Assembly: GCA_016715405.1 (NCBI GenBank)
Contig: JADKAE010000007.1
Location: forward strand, 1 to 64,000
Direction: 5' to 3'
DNA from: Saprospiraceae bacterium
GTDB lineage: Bacteria; Bacteroidota; Bacteroidia; Chitinophagales; Saprospiraceae
Length of the DNA stretch: 64,000 bases
A model generated the notes under the pieces. The model saw nothing but the letters and a program-made list of their open reading frames with translations, made no database searches and was not told the origin of the DNA. The number at the start of each line of letters is the position of its first letter. Position 1 is the stretch's first letter. The translations under genes were made by a program, and so were the position numbers. Positions 41,570 through 51,800 of this stretch are shown in pieces.

Positions 41570-42004
41570 TCAATAGCTGTTGTAATCGCTTCCACCGCCT
41601 CCGCGGTTGTAACCGCCGCCACCACCGCCACCGCGGTTGTAGCCGCTGCCGCCGCCGCTGCCGCCACGGTTGTAACCGCCACCACCGCCACCGCGGTTGT
41701 AGCCACCGCCGCCGCCGCGGTTGAAGCCTCCTCCACCGCTGTCGCGGTTAAAGCCCGGCTTCTTGCGGGGTTCAGCTTCTTTCACTACGATAGTGTTGCC
41801 GTCCAAATCCGTTTCGTTAAGGCCTTCGATGGCCGCTCTTGCCTCATCGTCATTAGGCATTTCAACAAATGCGAAACCTTTAGACCTTCCGGTGATGTGA
41901 TCTTTGATTACTTTCGCCGAATCAACTTCGCCGAAAGCTTCGAATGCTCTCTGTAGATCTTCACTTTCTGTCTTGAAACTCAGTTTAGCTACAAAAATGT
42001 TCAT
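41570..42004 (-). CDS. Glycine-rich RNA-recognition-motif protein
   Basis: 144 residues: one RRM (residues 1-78) with RNP2 IFVAKL and RNP1 KGFAFVEM, then a Gly/Asn/Arg/Tyr tail of repeated GYNRGGGGG units. The type is common in Bacteroidota and cyanobacteria, often cold-induced, acting as RNA chaperone. The tail DNA is a GC-rich microsatellite-like run (41580-41760). Intact. Confidence 0.95.
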   Translation of the reverse strand: MNIFVAKLSFKTESEDLQRAFEAFGEVDSAKVIKDHITGRSKGFAFVEMPNDDEARAAIEGLNETDLDGNTIVVKEAEPRKKPGFNRDSGGGGFNRGGGGGYNRGGGGGGYNRGGSGGGSGYNRGGGGGGGYNRGGGGSDYNSY

Positions 42005-42281
42005 CAGAAAAAAATTAAAAAAGTGAAAAAAGTAATATGAAAAAAATAAAATCCCTAACGAAATTGCCTCTAAATTTAGGGAGGCCTTACCAACCCTTTA
42101 ATCGTAGCGAACTGAACTTCAAGATATTAGTCCTAAAGAAAGGCTGAACTAAAGAGTATTTCACATTCAAAGGTAAGCAAAAAGTTAATACGAGTAAAGG
42201 GGTATAGCGCAAGTGTTTGAATTTTTTTACAGTACGGCATGCAATCGACTTTTTCGAGATACTTAGCTAAATCTATGTAGT

Positions 42282-43409
42282 ATGGCAATAAGATTACAGT
42301 GGGGGATTTTGCCGCAAAACAGGGGGTATTGCCGTTGGTTTTTGTGGATGGCAGCACTCGTGTTGTGGACACTGACGGGTTGTATACAGGAAAAAGCGTC
42401 GGCCTATTGGCAATTATCCGACCACCAGCAAGTGCATACGCTCGATAGTGCCATTGCCGCCGTTGCAATTGTGGAGGATGCACAAGACGGCTTTTTTGAG
42501 CGCATCAACAAATTGGATATGTCGTTACAACTCAAAAAGCAATTTCCCGACTCCGTTTTGCGCGAGGAAGTGCTGGCCATTTACCGGGAGGCATTGCGCC
42601 GGGAAGTGAGCGATTTTACCGGCGAAGAGCAACAAATGTTGTACGACATCATGGCCGAAATTGCCCCCTTGTGCCAGCAGTTGTCGCCGGCTTTGCTGCC
42701 GCCGGTATTGAATTTTATAAAAATAAAAGGAAACTTATATGGCCCCGGCGTGTACTTCACCCGCGAGAACAGCATTATTATCCCTGCCAACCAGCTATCG
42801 GTAGGCAACAGAGAAGTGTTGATGCGCATTCTTATTCACGAAATTTTTCATATTTATTCGCGTTATCACCCCAGACAACGCGAAAAACTATATGCCTTGA
42901 TCGGCTTTCGGGCATTGGGCGCAGATAGCCTGGTGGAATCAGACTCCCTGAAGATACGGCGAGTGTTAAATCCAGACGGCGTGAATTGCGCCTACGCTAT
43001 CCGTTTGCGCACACCCTGGGGACGCTGGGTGGAGGCGGTACCTCTGCTGTATGCCGAAGAGCTCCATTATAACGACGCAAAAAAAAGCTACGGCGAGTAT
43101 ATAAAATTCGATTTATTCCGAACCCAGCAGCGCGACGACGGGAATTATGCCGTGATAAGCACACAAAGTGGACTTCCGCCTTTCTCTTTGCTGGAAGAAA
43201 CCGATCTTTACCAGCAAATTGGCGATAATACCACGTATATCATTCACCCCGATGAGATTATGGCCGATAATATTGCCCTGCTTGCGCTATCGAAAAGCGG
43301 TCGCGAGCAATATCATCCTACCCGACTCTCTGAGAAAGGGCGCAGGCTTCAACGCGATATTTACCGTGTGTTGCGCGCGGATAAGAGAGCAAAAAAAAGC
43401 ATTAACTGA
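42282..43409 (+). CDS. Lipoprotein with zincin-like metalloprotease motif
   Basis: 375 residues. N-terminal segment WFLWMAALVLWTLTGC ends in a lipobox Cys (~residue 35). Central motif ILIHEIFHIYSRYHP is HExxH; about 135 residues later HPDEIMADNIALLAL supplies a plausible third ligand Glu/Asp. I do not recognise the family. It precedes pbpC by 5 bases, so it is probably co-expressed with cell-wall synthesis; a role in envelope maturation is inference. Confidence 0.75.
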   Translation: MAIRLQWGILPQNRGYCRWFLWMAALVLWTLTGCIQEKASAYWQLSDHQQVHTLDSAIAAVAIVEDAQDGFFERINKLDMSLQLKKQFPDSVLREEVLAIYREALRREVSDFTGEEQQMLYDIMAEIAPLCQQLSPALLPPVLNFIKIKGNLYGPGVYFTRENSIIIPANQLSVGNREVLMRILIHEIFHIYSRYHPRQREKLYALIGFRALGADSLVESDSLKIRRVLNPDGVNCAYAIRLRTPWGRWVEAVPLLYAEELHYNDAKKSYGEYIKFDLFRTQQRDDGNYAVISTQSGLPPFSLLEETDLYQQIGDNTTYIIHPDEIMADNIALLALSKSGREQYHPTRLSEKGRRLQRDIYRVLRADKRAKKSIN

Positions 43410-43414
43410 GTAGC

Positions 43415-45868
43415 ATGAGGCATAGCATTCATCGCGGGATTAAAAAGACAGGAAGCGGGTTGCAGCGATTAGCGGAGCGGGCCTGGCAGCTGTCGAAGCG
43501 CTATCCCAAGTCGACAGGTACATTCTTCATTTTGTTTCTGATATGGATGTTTTGCTTGCCTCGCCAACTTTTTGATTCGCCCACCTCCATGGTGTTAGAG
43601 GACCGCCAGGGCAATTTGCTGGGCGCGCGAATTGCCGCCGACGGGCAGTGGCGTTTCCCGGCGCCTGACTCCATCCCCTCAAAATTTGCCCAGGCCCTGT
43701 TAGCTTTTGAGGATCGCAGGTTTTATTACCATCCGGGCGTAGACCCCATTAGTTTGAGTCGCGCTTTTGTACAGAATCTGCGCAGTGGAAAGGTAGTTAG
43801 CGGGGGTAGCACCCTCACCATGCAGGTAGTGCGCTTGTCGAGAGATAACCCCCCGCGAACGATTTGGCAAAAATTGATAGAGATGATGATGGCCACCCGC
43901 CTGGAGGCCACTTACCGCAAAAAATCCATATTAAAGCTTTACGCCGCCAATGCCCCCTTTGGCGGCAATGTGGTGGGCTTGGAGGCTGCCTCGTGGCGAT
44001 ATTTCGGCAAAGCGCCGCATTTGCTCTCCTGGGCAGAAGCGGCTATGTTGGCGGTGTTGCCCAACAGTCCGGCGCTGATTCACCCCGGGCGCAACCGCGC
44101 CGCCCTGGCCGCCAAGCGCAACCGCCTGCTACAGCGCTTGTTTGACGACGGCAGGATTGACGCCCTTACCCTCGAGTTGGCCCTGGTGGAACCGCTGCCA
44201 GAGGCGCCGCACCCGCTGCCCCGGCTGGCGCCCCATTTGCTCGATCGCGCCTTTGCCGAATTCGTGGCTACCGGCCGGCTCCAAACCTCCAGGGTGCGTA
44301 CAACCGTTGAGGTAGCCATGCAGCAACAACTTACCGAGGTGCTCAGTCGCTACCAACAACTGTTCCGCTATAACGAAATCCACAACCTCGCCGGACTGGT
44401 AGTAGACGTAGAAACCGGCCAGGTGTTGGCTTATGTAGGCAATGTGATCGGCTCAGGCGCCGAACACGGCGAAGAAGTTGACGTCATCAAGGCGCCCCGC
44501 AGTACGGGAAGTATTCTCAAACCTTTCCTCTACGGCATGATGCTGCACGATGGGCAGTTGCTGCCCAATGCCCTGGTGCCCGATGTGCCCACGATACTGA
44601 GCGGCTATCGCCCCGAAAATTACAAGCAGCAGTTTGACGGGCTTGTCACTGCCCGCCGGGCGCTGGTGCGCTCGCTCAATGTGCCTTTTGTGCATCTGCT
44701 ACAAAATTACGGACTGGAGAAATTTCACTTCAAGTTGCGGCAATGGGACTGAGCACCATCAACCGCCCCCCTTTGCATTACGGCCTTCCTCTGGTGTTGG
44801 GAGGCGCCGAAGGCACCTGTGGGATATCACCAATGCCTACGCCTGTTTGAGCCGTCAACTGGTGCATTATCCTGAACTCGACAGTCGTTACGATGCCTCT
44901 GATTGGCGGCCGTTAAATTATAGAATGGATGTTAAGCCCAATTTGGGTAAACCGTCCTACCTCAGCAAAGAACCCCTGGCGATGGGGGCTGCCGCTACCT
45001 GGCTCACCTTTGAGGCTATGCAGGAAGTAGAAAGGCCCAATGCGGAAGGGGAGTGGGAATATTTTCGCTCCAGCAGGCGGGTCGCCTGGAAAACGGGCAC
45101 CAGTTTCGGCTTTCGCGACGCCTGGGCGGTGGGTGTTTCTCCGCGTTATGCCGTGGGCATCTGGGTGGGCAACGCCGACGGAGAAGGCCGCCCCGGGCTC
45201 ATGGGGGTGCTCTCGGCCGCCCCGGTATTGTTTGATGTGTTTAGCCGCCTGCCCCAGGAAAACCGCTGGTTTTCCACACCCTATGATGATATGACGAAAG
45301 TAAGCGTCTGCAAAGAAAGCGGCTACAGAAACCTGGCTATTTGTCCCGTAGATACAATTTGGGCGCCGCGCAGCGGACTCAAAGCCGATGCCTGCCCCTA
45401 CCACCAATTGGTACACCTCGACCCCAGCCGCCAATGGCAGGTCAACAGCGATTGTGAATCGCCCTCGCGTATTATCCACGAACCCTGGATGGTGCTGCCC
45501 CCGCTGGAAGAATATTATTACAAATCACTCAATCCAATTTTAGACCGCTGCCGCCCCTGCGCGAAGACTGCCTGCCCGTTGCCGGACAAATCAAGTTGAT
45601 GCAGTTGATTTATCCCAAACAACCCACCCGTATCTACGTGCCTACCGATCTCGACGGCAAACCCTCCCGCACCGTTTTTGCCGTGGCCCACCGCCTTCCC
45701 GAATCTACTATATACTGGCATATCGATAACGAGTATATCGGCCAAACCCGGACTTTTCACAGTATTGAGCTAAACCCACCGGTAGGAAAACACCTGCTCA
45801 CCCTGGTTGATGAAAGAGGAAACCGGCTGGAGCAGCGATTTGAGATTATTGTGAAATCCGGGAATTGA
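43415..45868 (+). CDS. pbpC: Penicillin-binding protein 1C (bifunctional class A PBP), frameshifted
   Basis: About 815 residues. Membrane anchor near residue 35-55 (TGTFFILFLIWMFCLP). Glycosyltransferase: EDRRFYYHPGVD with catalytic Glu, GGSTLTMQVVR. Transpeptidase: SxxK in STGSILKPFLYG, SxN in SLNVPFVHLL, KTG in AWKTGTSFGFRDAW. The C-terminal BiPBP_C-type domain has LIYPKQPTRIYVP, characteristic of PBP1C. Frame changes are needed near 44745, 44815 and 45550. Makes and cross-links glycan strands in the periplasm. Directly behind the zincin lipoprotein gene. Confidence 0.92.
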
Positions 45869-45922
45869 TGTGCTGATGTGCTGATGTGCTGATTTGCTGA
45901 TGTGCTGATATGCTGATGAGTT
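45868..45922. repeat. GATGTGCT octamer array (family H), single arm
   Basis: GATGTGCT repeated with variants GATTTGCT, GATATGCT, then GATGAGTTAAT, right after the pbpC stop. The same words, with complementary arm, recur at 47823-47935 beyond the lipoprotein islet, including the shared ending ATGAGTTAAT. Confidence 0.75.
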
Positions 45923-45960
45923 AATTCTACTTTGTCACTTTAAACCGGACATACCTCCCC

Positions 45961-46080
45961 GCTGGCGCGAGATTCAAATCTCGTGCCGCCTATCAGTCGG
46001 GTTCCAACCCGACAGGCACAGTACAATCGGGTAAAACCCGAAGGATAAACGGTACGAGGTGGAACCTCGCGCCAGCGGAG
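45961..46080. repeat. 120-bp four-hairpin repeat, copy 1
   Basis: Begins GCTGGCGCGAG and ends with the inverse, CTCGCGCCAGC, so it has terminal inverted repeats of ~28 bases. Inside are hairpins GAGATTCAAATCTC, CGGGTTCCAACCCG, CGGGTAAAACCCG and GAGGTGGAACCTC. 118 of 120 bases are identical to the copy at 47703. Confidence 0.9.
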
Positions 46081-46421
46081 TCGTTACGATCGGGGAAAAT
46101 AGGCCAGTCTCACAAGGAGGAGAAAGAGTCCTTGGTATAAATCCTGCTCAAATCCCTGAAGAAAGGATTAACCAAGTGAAAAAGGCAGGGCAATCAGGAT
46201 TTTTACACACAGAGCCAATAAATGAAATGAATTCAAAATATTTAATTGGCTCACCAAGTCAAGGATATCAGTCAAAACAATATTCTCCAAACCCAAGTAG
46301 TTTTGATGCTTTGAACTATAAGCCTGCGACAGGATTTCATAGTGTAATCGTAAGACCTAAAGAAGTTGTTTTTTTTACCTCTAAATCTGAATACTTTATT
46401 GTTCCAAAATCTAAATTATAA
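46059..46421 (+). CDS. Orphan C-terminal protein fragment, possibly a toxin tail
   Basis: The frame is open from inside the 120-bp repeat (first possible start GTG at 46059); gene-like sequence begins after 46080: VVTIGENRPVSQGGERVLGI, ...AQIPEERINQVKKAGQSG, ...GFHSVIVRPKEVVFFTSKSE, end at 46421. It looks like the tail of a longer protein whose 5' part was lost when the repeat came to lie here. A lipoprotein gene follows after two bases. The arrangement resembles polymorphic-toxin tail plus immunity gene, but I cannot name a toxin family. Lower GC than neighbouring housekeeping genes. Confidence 0.45.
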   Translation: MEPRASGVVTIGENRPVSQGGERVLGINPAQIPEERINQVKKAGQSGFLHTEPINEMNSKYLIGSPSQGYQSKQYSPNPSSFDALNYKPATGFHSVIVRPKEVVFFTSKSEYFIVPKSKL

Positions 46422-46423
46422 AA

Positions 46424-46945
46424 ATGAAAAAAATGCTAAAGTTTACATTACTAGCATTAGTAATTATCTGCTCTACCTGCTCAAAAAGCAATAGGAATAA
46501 GTCTATTGAAATTTCACCGCTCGATGCAAAAATAGATAGCGCAGTACTGCTTATATACAAATTATATTCAGAGTGTGAAACATCAATATTAGACAATAAA
46601 AATGGTAAAATTGACACGCTTGTCAGTAATATTAGTTATTTGTGTCTTCCCGTAAAGGTCGAAACTCCAGATGTATATGGCGATACAACTTTAGTTACGA
46701 TATTTTTTTATCCGGAAACAGGTTATGAGGTAGAAGACCCAAAATGTGATTTTGCTTATAGTGTTGGTTTTATTGGTATTGATAGTCAATTTGATTTTGT
46801 TGTATTTGGTGACAATTATTATTCATTGAGCAAGTCACAATTAACAACAATAAAACCTAATTTAGATTCAATATTTGTTGCTAAAATAGCAAAATGTGAT
46901 TGCTTGAGTAGTCAGCTAACTCGAATTTTAAACACGAATCAATAG
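46424..46945 (+). CDS. Small lipoprotein of unknown function (173 aa)
   Basis: MKKMLKFTLLALVIICSTC gives a lipoprotein signal (Cys ~16 or 19, CSTCSK). The mature part is beta-rich with Cys-Asp pairs at the end (AKCDCLSSQL). AT-rich codon use unlike pbpC upstream. Two bases after the fragment at 46059, so likely coupled; an immunity-type partner is a possibility only. Confidence 0.65.
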   Translation: MKKMLKFTLLALVIICSTCSKSNRNKSIEISPLDAKIDSAVLLIYKLYSECETSILDNKNGKIDTLVSNISYLCLPVKVETPDVYGDTTLVTIFFYPETGYEVEDPKCDFAYSVGFIGIDSQFDFVVFGDNYYSLSKSQLTTIKPNLDSIFVAKIAKCDCLSSQLTRILNTNQ

Positions 46946-47124
46946 AGCCTTTGTGCTGCGTCTAACTGATTATAAAGGGCAGCGAAAAATAACTTCCTGA
47001 TTTGTAAATGTTATAGCTATTTTCAAAAATAAAAATCAATGATTGGTAATTTTTACATTTTGAAACGTAATCGAAAAGTTGTTTTTTTCCTCCTAATTAA
47101 CATGTTATTATTACAATATACGAC

Positions 47125-47589
47125 ATGAAGCATTATTTCTTACTTTTGGTTCTGTGCATCACGATTAGGTGCAGCGACAAATTCGATAATACAAACATAG
47201 TGGATAAACTTGAGTTTTATTATGTCCCGTGGCTACTCAGAAGAGAGTATAGCTTAACAGAAGAAGATCTTCTAAATTTAAATGACCCTTTTATTTCATA
47301 TTATTGCACTTCTGATAAAAGTATAGCAAAAGAGTTTTATGCTCTTTATGCTAAGTCAAATTTCCAGCCAACGTCAATGGGATACATGGAACCATTTATG
47401 ATTGTTAATGTACAATATAAAAACGGCAAGATATTGAGAATTGCCATTGATAAGAGCATATCCTTGTTTCAATTGGAGAATCGTATTTATGTATTAAATC
47501 CTGATATTAAAGGATGGATTAATAAGCAGGTTCCTTCTGCTACTCTACCTAAAGGAATCCGAAAAAATGATTGTGCAAGTAAACTTTAA
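47125..47589 (+). CDS. Small lipoprotein of unknown function (154 aa)
   Basis: MKHYFLLLVLCITIRCSDKF: short signal with lipobox ITIRC. Tyr- and Phe-rich mature domain (LEFYYVPWLLRREYSLTEED, MEPFMIVNVQYKNGKILRIA). No known motif. Very AT-rich, like the gene before it; separated from it by 179 bases that contain no other gene. Both lie between the two 120-bp repeats. Confidence 0.65.
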   Translation: MKHYFLLLVLCITIRCSDKFDNTNIVDKLEFYYVPWLLRREYSLTEEDLLNLNDPFISYYCTSDKSIAKEFYALYAKSNFQPTSMGYMEPFMIVNVQYKNGKILRIAIDKSISLFQLENRIYVLNPDIKGWINKQVPSATLPKGIRKNDCASKL

Positions 47590-47643
47590 CTTCATTTAAG
47601 GAAAATATTCAAATTTAAATTTCACTGCACGCTGTAAAGTTGA

Positions 47644-47822
47644 CCCCGCTGGCGCGAGGTTGCCAAAAACAACCACTAAAACCAAAAACAAAACACGCGG
47701 GAGCTGGCGCGAGATTCAAATCTCGTGCCGCCTATCAGTCGGGTTCCAACCCGACAGGCACAGTACAATCGGGTAAAACCCGAAGGATAAACGGTACGAA
47801 GTGGAACCTCGCGCCAGCAGAG
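47644..47822. repeat. 120-bp four-hairpin repeat, copy 2, preceded by a solitary end
   Basis: The full copy is 47703-47822. A lone terminal segment CCCCGCTGGCGCGAGGTT stands at 47644-47661, forty bases before it, as if a further copy had been cut. It differs from copy 1 at two positions near its right end. Confidence 0.88.
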
Positions 47823-47935
47823 CTGATGTGCTAATGAGTTAATGTGTTGATAACATATTGATAATCAGCACATCAGTACATCAGCATCCCGCCCACCCCA
47901 GACGGGCCCCTTCGGCGCATCAGCACATCAGCAAA
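47823..47935. repeat. Inverted GATGTGCT octamer arrays (family H)
   Basis: Left arm GCTGATGTGCTAATGAGTTAATG; right arms AATCAGCACATCAGTACATC and CATCAGCACATCAGCAAATC; between the latter a short hairpin GGCCCCTTCGGC-like stretch. It lies just behind the RlpA-like stop codon. Confidence 0.8.
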
Positions 47936-48722
47936 TCACTTAATTTTAACCACCACCCCGTCAATAAGATGCCTCGATTTGAGGTCGTTGAGGTGATTTT
48001 GGGCAGAAGAAAAAGCGTGGAAGGGGCCAAGCCACGAATTTGGTACAACAAAACGCCATTTTTATTAAAATCTTCCTTAAGGTACAGGTGCTCGATACCT
48101 TCCTGCTGGTAATTGGCCATTTGCCGTTCGGCGTTCGAGAGGTCCTGGTAGGAGGCCAGTTGATAACATAGCCGTCTAATCCGGCGGGGAGGCGTTGCGG
48201 GCTGCCGGCGGCAATTGCCGGGGCGCCTCCTTTGGCTGTTTGCTGTGTGCCATTTGGTGAATAGCTCCTGTTGGTAGTATTGCCGCCTTTAGCAGTCAGA
48301 TCGTTGCTGTAGGTGTTTTGCGCCTGGTTGCGATAAGCGCTTTGCGGATTGACATTGGAGTTTCCTACCGATTCAACCCATACCTTCGTTTTTCCTACTT
48401 TCAGCAAATCTATTTCGGCGGCGCCGGCTTTTGACAGCATCACCACGCAATCTCCGCAATGCAGTTCGTTGTCGTTCACGCGAACCACCACCGACTTGTT
48501 GTTGTCGTAGCGGGTTACCCTAAGTAGCGTGCCTTTAGCGTATGATCGATGCGAGCAGGTGAGTTCGTTTTTATAATAAATTTCACCCAACGAAGTAGGT
48601 TGCCCTTCGAGGTGATCGGCGTAATAAATGGCGTTGCCGGATTCGGAACGGCCGGCCGACTGGTCTATAATGACATTTGCTGCGACACTCCAGCAAATAA
48701 TGGCGAGGAGAAAAGTTCTCAT
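47936..48722 (-). CDS. RlpA-like double-psi beta-barrel protein with SPOR-type C-terminus, frameshifted
   Basis: About 260 residues from ATG at 48722 (signal peptide MRTFLLAIICWSVAANVII). Residues ~30-115 are a double-psi barrel: GNAIYYADHLEGQPTSLGEI, TCSHRSYAKGTLLRVTRYDN, VVRVNDNELH. RlpA proteins cleave or bind denuded glycan at the septum. A Gln/Asn/Thr linker follows, then a SPOR-like tail (MANYQQEGIEHLYLKED, ...NDLKSRHLIDGVVVKIK) obtained after frame changes near 48150 and 47995. The catalytic Asp of RlpA appears as the VND of VVRVNDNE. Promoter-like TATCTTTG lies 19 bases upstream. Confidence 0.78.
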
Positions 48723-48740
48723 GGGAATGATTTTATGCCA

Positions 48741-48748
48741 CAAAGATA
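48741..48748 (-). promoter_or_regulatory. Putative -7 element for the RlpA-like gene (TATCTTTG)
   Basis: Exact TAnnTTTG on the minus strand, 19 bases before the ATG at 48722, directly after the terminator of the upstream giant gene. Confidence 0.55.
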
Positions 48749-48750
48749 CA

Positions 48751-48791
48751 AAAAAAGCGCCATTCCAACGCGAAGTCGAAATGGCGCTTTT
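48751..48791. terminator. Rho-independent terminator of the giant repeat protein gene
   Basis: AAAAAGCGCCATT pairs with AATGGCGCTTTT; on the minus strand the stem is followed by a run of T. Confidence 0.88.
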
Positions 48792-48864
48792 GGGGGTAAC
48801 AGATGTCGTCAACTTCTGTTTCTAAATTTCGGTTTAGTAACCATCCAGCCACCCTGTCACCTTG

Positions 48865-51800
48865 TCACTTCATCAAAATAACATCCCCTTTATACATAAG
48901 GATCTCACCGTCGATGAATTCAATTTCGGCAAAATACACGTATACGCCGGCATTGAGCGGTCGGCTGCGGTGGGTGCCATCCCAGCCGTATGACGGATCA
49001 TTGGGCTGGAAGTTGTATAACTCGAACATCGACTCACCCCAGCGGTTGAAGATCAGGAACGACTTCACGCCCCTCACGTCGTTGCCGCCAAAGATCATGA
49101 ACTTGTCATTCACCCCGTCTTCATCAGGAGAGAATGCGTTGGGGATATATACCAATCGCGGTTTTTCTACCACAATATTGATGCGGTCCATGGCGGTGCA
49201 GCCGTTTATATCCATTACAGTAACCGTATAGGTATTGGCGGTTGCAGGCGTAGCGATCGGGTCGAAACAGTCGATACACGAGAGGGTAGAGTCGGGTTTC
49301 CAGATATAGCTATCTACTGTGTAACTGGTAAGTGCCTGTAGTTGAATGGATTCGCCGAGTTTGATGCGCTGGTCTTCGCCCAGATCTACGATCAATTCCT
49401 GGGGTTGGTTAATCGTGAATTCATCCTCCCACAGACAGCCGTTGCCATCCTGAACCTGTACATCGTATATCCCTACGCCGAGGCTGGGAATGATGGCCAC
49501 TGTAGAGAAAGGCGACCCGTCCACAGAATAGGTATAAGGCCCTACGCCACCTGACACGCTGGAGATATTGGCAAAGCCGGTTTCATCGCCAAAGCAGGGC
49601 GGGTCGGAGGTCTCCACGGTGACTTTCAGCGATTCAGGGGCATTGAGTACGCCCTGTGCCTGCGTTTGGCAGCCGTGTTGATCGGTTACGGTTACGATAT
49701 AATTGCCTGCGGCCAGGTTGGAAATGGTAGCGCCGGACTGGTTGTTATTCCAGGCATAGTTGTATGGCGGCGTGCCGCCGTTTGCGCCTGCCGTATAAGA
49801 GCCATCCGTCTCATCAGCGCAGGAAATACCGAAGCCGTTGAAATTGGAGGCTGTAAGCGATGCGGACAGCGCCGTAGGTTGCTGAATAGTGAAATTAACA
49901 ATATCCTGGATGTTGTAACTGTCGGTTACGGTAATGCGATAATTACCTGCCGGCAGATTGCTGATCAGCGTATTGATATTATTGCCGGCAATAACGCCGT
50001 TGCCGCTGGGCCCGCCGGAAAGCGATTGCCAGTTGTAGTTGTACGGCGGCGTTCCCCTGGTGAGCGCAAAGGTGTAAGAACCATCCGCAGAGCCGTTGCA
50101 CAAGGCGTCGGTTCCGCTGAGCGTAAAGGCCAGCTCGCAGGGGTATATGGTCAGGTTGAGTGTTACTACGCTGTCACAGCCGTTAATAGAATTCAACGTA
50201 CTCACAAAAGTGCCGGTGGAACTGAAACTGTTGCTGCCTACCTGATACGAATCGCCTTCGCAGATCGCCTCCGTGAGGGTAAGGCTGTACACGGGATTGA
50301 CAGTGAGGTTGAGTGTGACTATACTGTCGCAACCTGTGGCTGCCGTAAGCACGTTTTGGTAGGTGCCGCTGGTTGTATAGCTGGAGGCGCCCACCTGGAA
50401 ACTTTCACCCTGGCAGATGGCCTGCGTAAGGGCGGTTGTAGCGGTGGGAATTACCGTCAGCGCGAGATTTACCGTACTGTCGCAACCGTTGGCGGCCACG
50501 AGCACATCGGTATAAGAGCCGGTGAGGGAGTAGGTCGAAGTTCCCACGCTATACGTTTCACCCTGACAAATAGAGGGAGACAGCGTAGTCTCCGGGTTGT
50601 TGAGTATGGTCAGGCTGGTATTTACAATACTATCGCAGCCGTTGGCGGCCACGAGGATGTTCTGGTATACACCTGTTGTAGCGTATGTCGAAGTGCCGAC
50701 CGCGAAGACCTCGCCGTCGCAAATAGCAGGCGTGAGGTTGGTCACGGGTACATTAAGTACGTTCAGCGCCAGGTTGACGATACTATCGCAGCCGTTAATG
50801 GTGGTGAGCACATCCTGATAGGCGCCCGTGGTGGTATAGGTTGAAGTGCCTACTGTGTAACTTTCCCCATCACAAATGGAAGGAGCGAGGTTGGTTACAG
50901 GCACAGGATACACGGTAAGGTTCAGATTGACGATACTATCGCAAAGATCCTGAGAGATGAACATATCCTGAAATACGCCGGTGCTGGAATAAACCGAGCT
51001 ACCCACCTGGTAAGTTTCGCCCTCGCAAATCTGGATATTGAGGTTGGTTTCATAAAAAGAAGTGACCTCGAGATCTAATACCACGGTACTGTCGCAACCC
51101 AGCGAGGTAGTAAGTATGTCGGTATAAGTACCCGCAACATTGTACACCGAACTGCCCACGGTATAACTACCGCCGGTACAAATAGCGGCATCTATAAAGG
51201 TAGTGGGCGTGGGGGCTACCGTCAGGTTGAGCGTAACGATACTATCGCAGCCGTTGGCGGCGGTAAAAGTATCCGTATACGTGCCCGAAGTGGTATAACC
51301 CGTGCTTCCAAGGGTAAAAGTCTCACCGTTGCAGATGAGTTCGGTAAGTGCAGTTTCGGGTACGTCGAGCACTGTAAGCGCCAGGTCGACAATACTATCG
51401 CAGCCGTTAGCTGCCACGAGCACATCCTGGTAAATACCCGGGGTAGTGTAAGTAGAGCTGCCCACCAGGTAGCTTTCGCCGTCGCAGATCGATTCAACGA
51501 GTGAAGTCTGGGGCACATTCAGTACCGTCAATGCCAGGCTAACGATGCTATCGCAGCCGTTGGCGGCGGTCAGCACGTCCTGGTAAGCGCCAGAGGCGGT
51601 ATAGGTAGAGCTGCCGACAGCGTAGCTTTCGCCGTCGCAGATCGATTCGACAAGCGCTGTTTCGGGTACGTCGAGCACGGTGAGCGCCAGGTTAACTACG
51701 CTGTCGCAGCCTGATGCTGCAGTTAACACATTGACAAAATTACCCGAAGTGGTGTAGGTGGATGATCCCACCCCAAAACTTTCTCCATCGCAAATGCTGA

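Noticed and set aside
41564..41760. Ala/Val/Thr-rich plus-strand frame opposite the RRM protein tail
   Set aside because: Artefact of the GGN-repeat DNA encoding the glycine-rich tail.
45961..47822. Integron cassette with attC sites
   Set aside because: The repeats are two near-identical copies with hairpin clusters; no integrase and no attC-type core sites or varying attC sequences.
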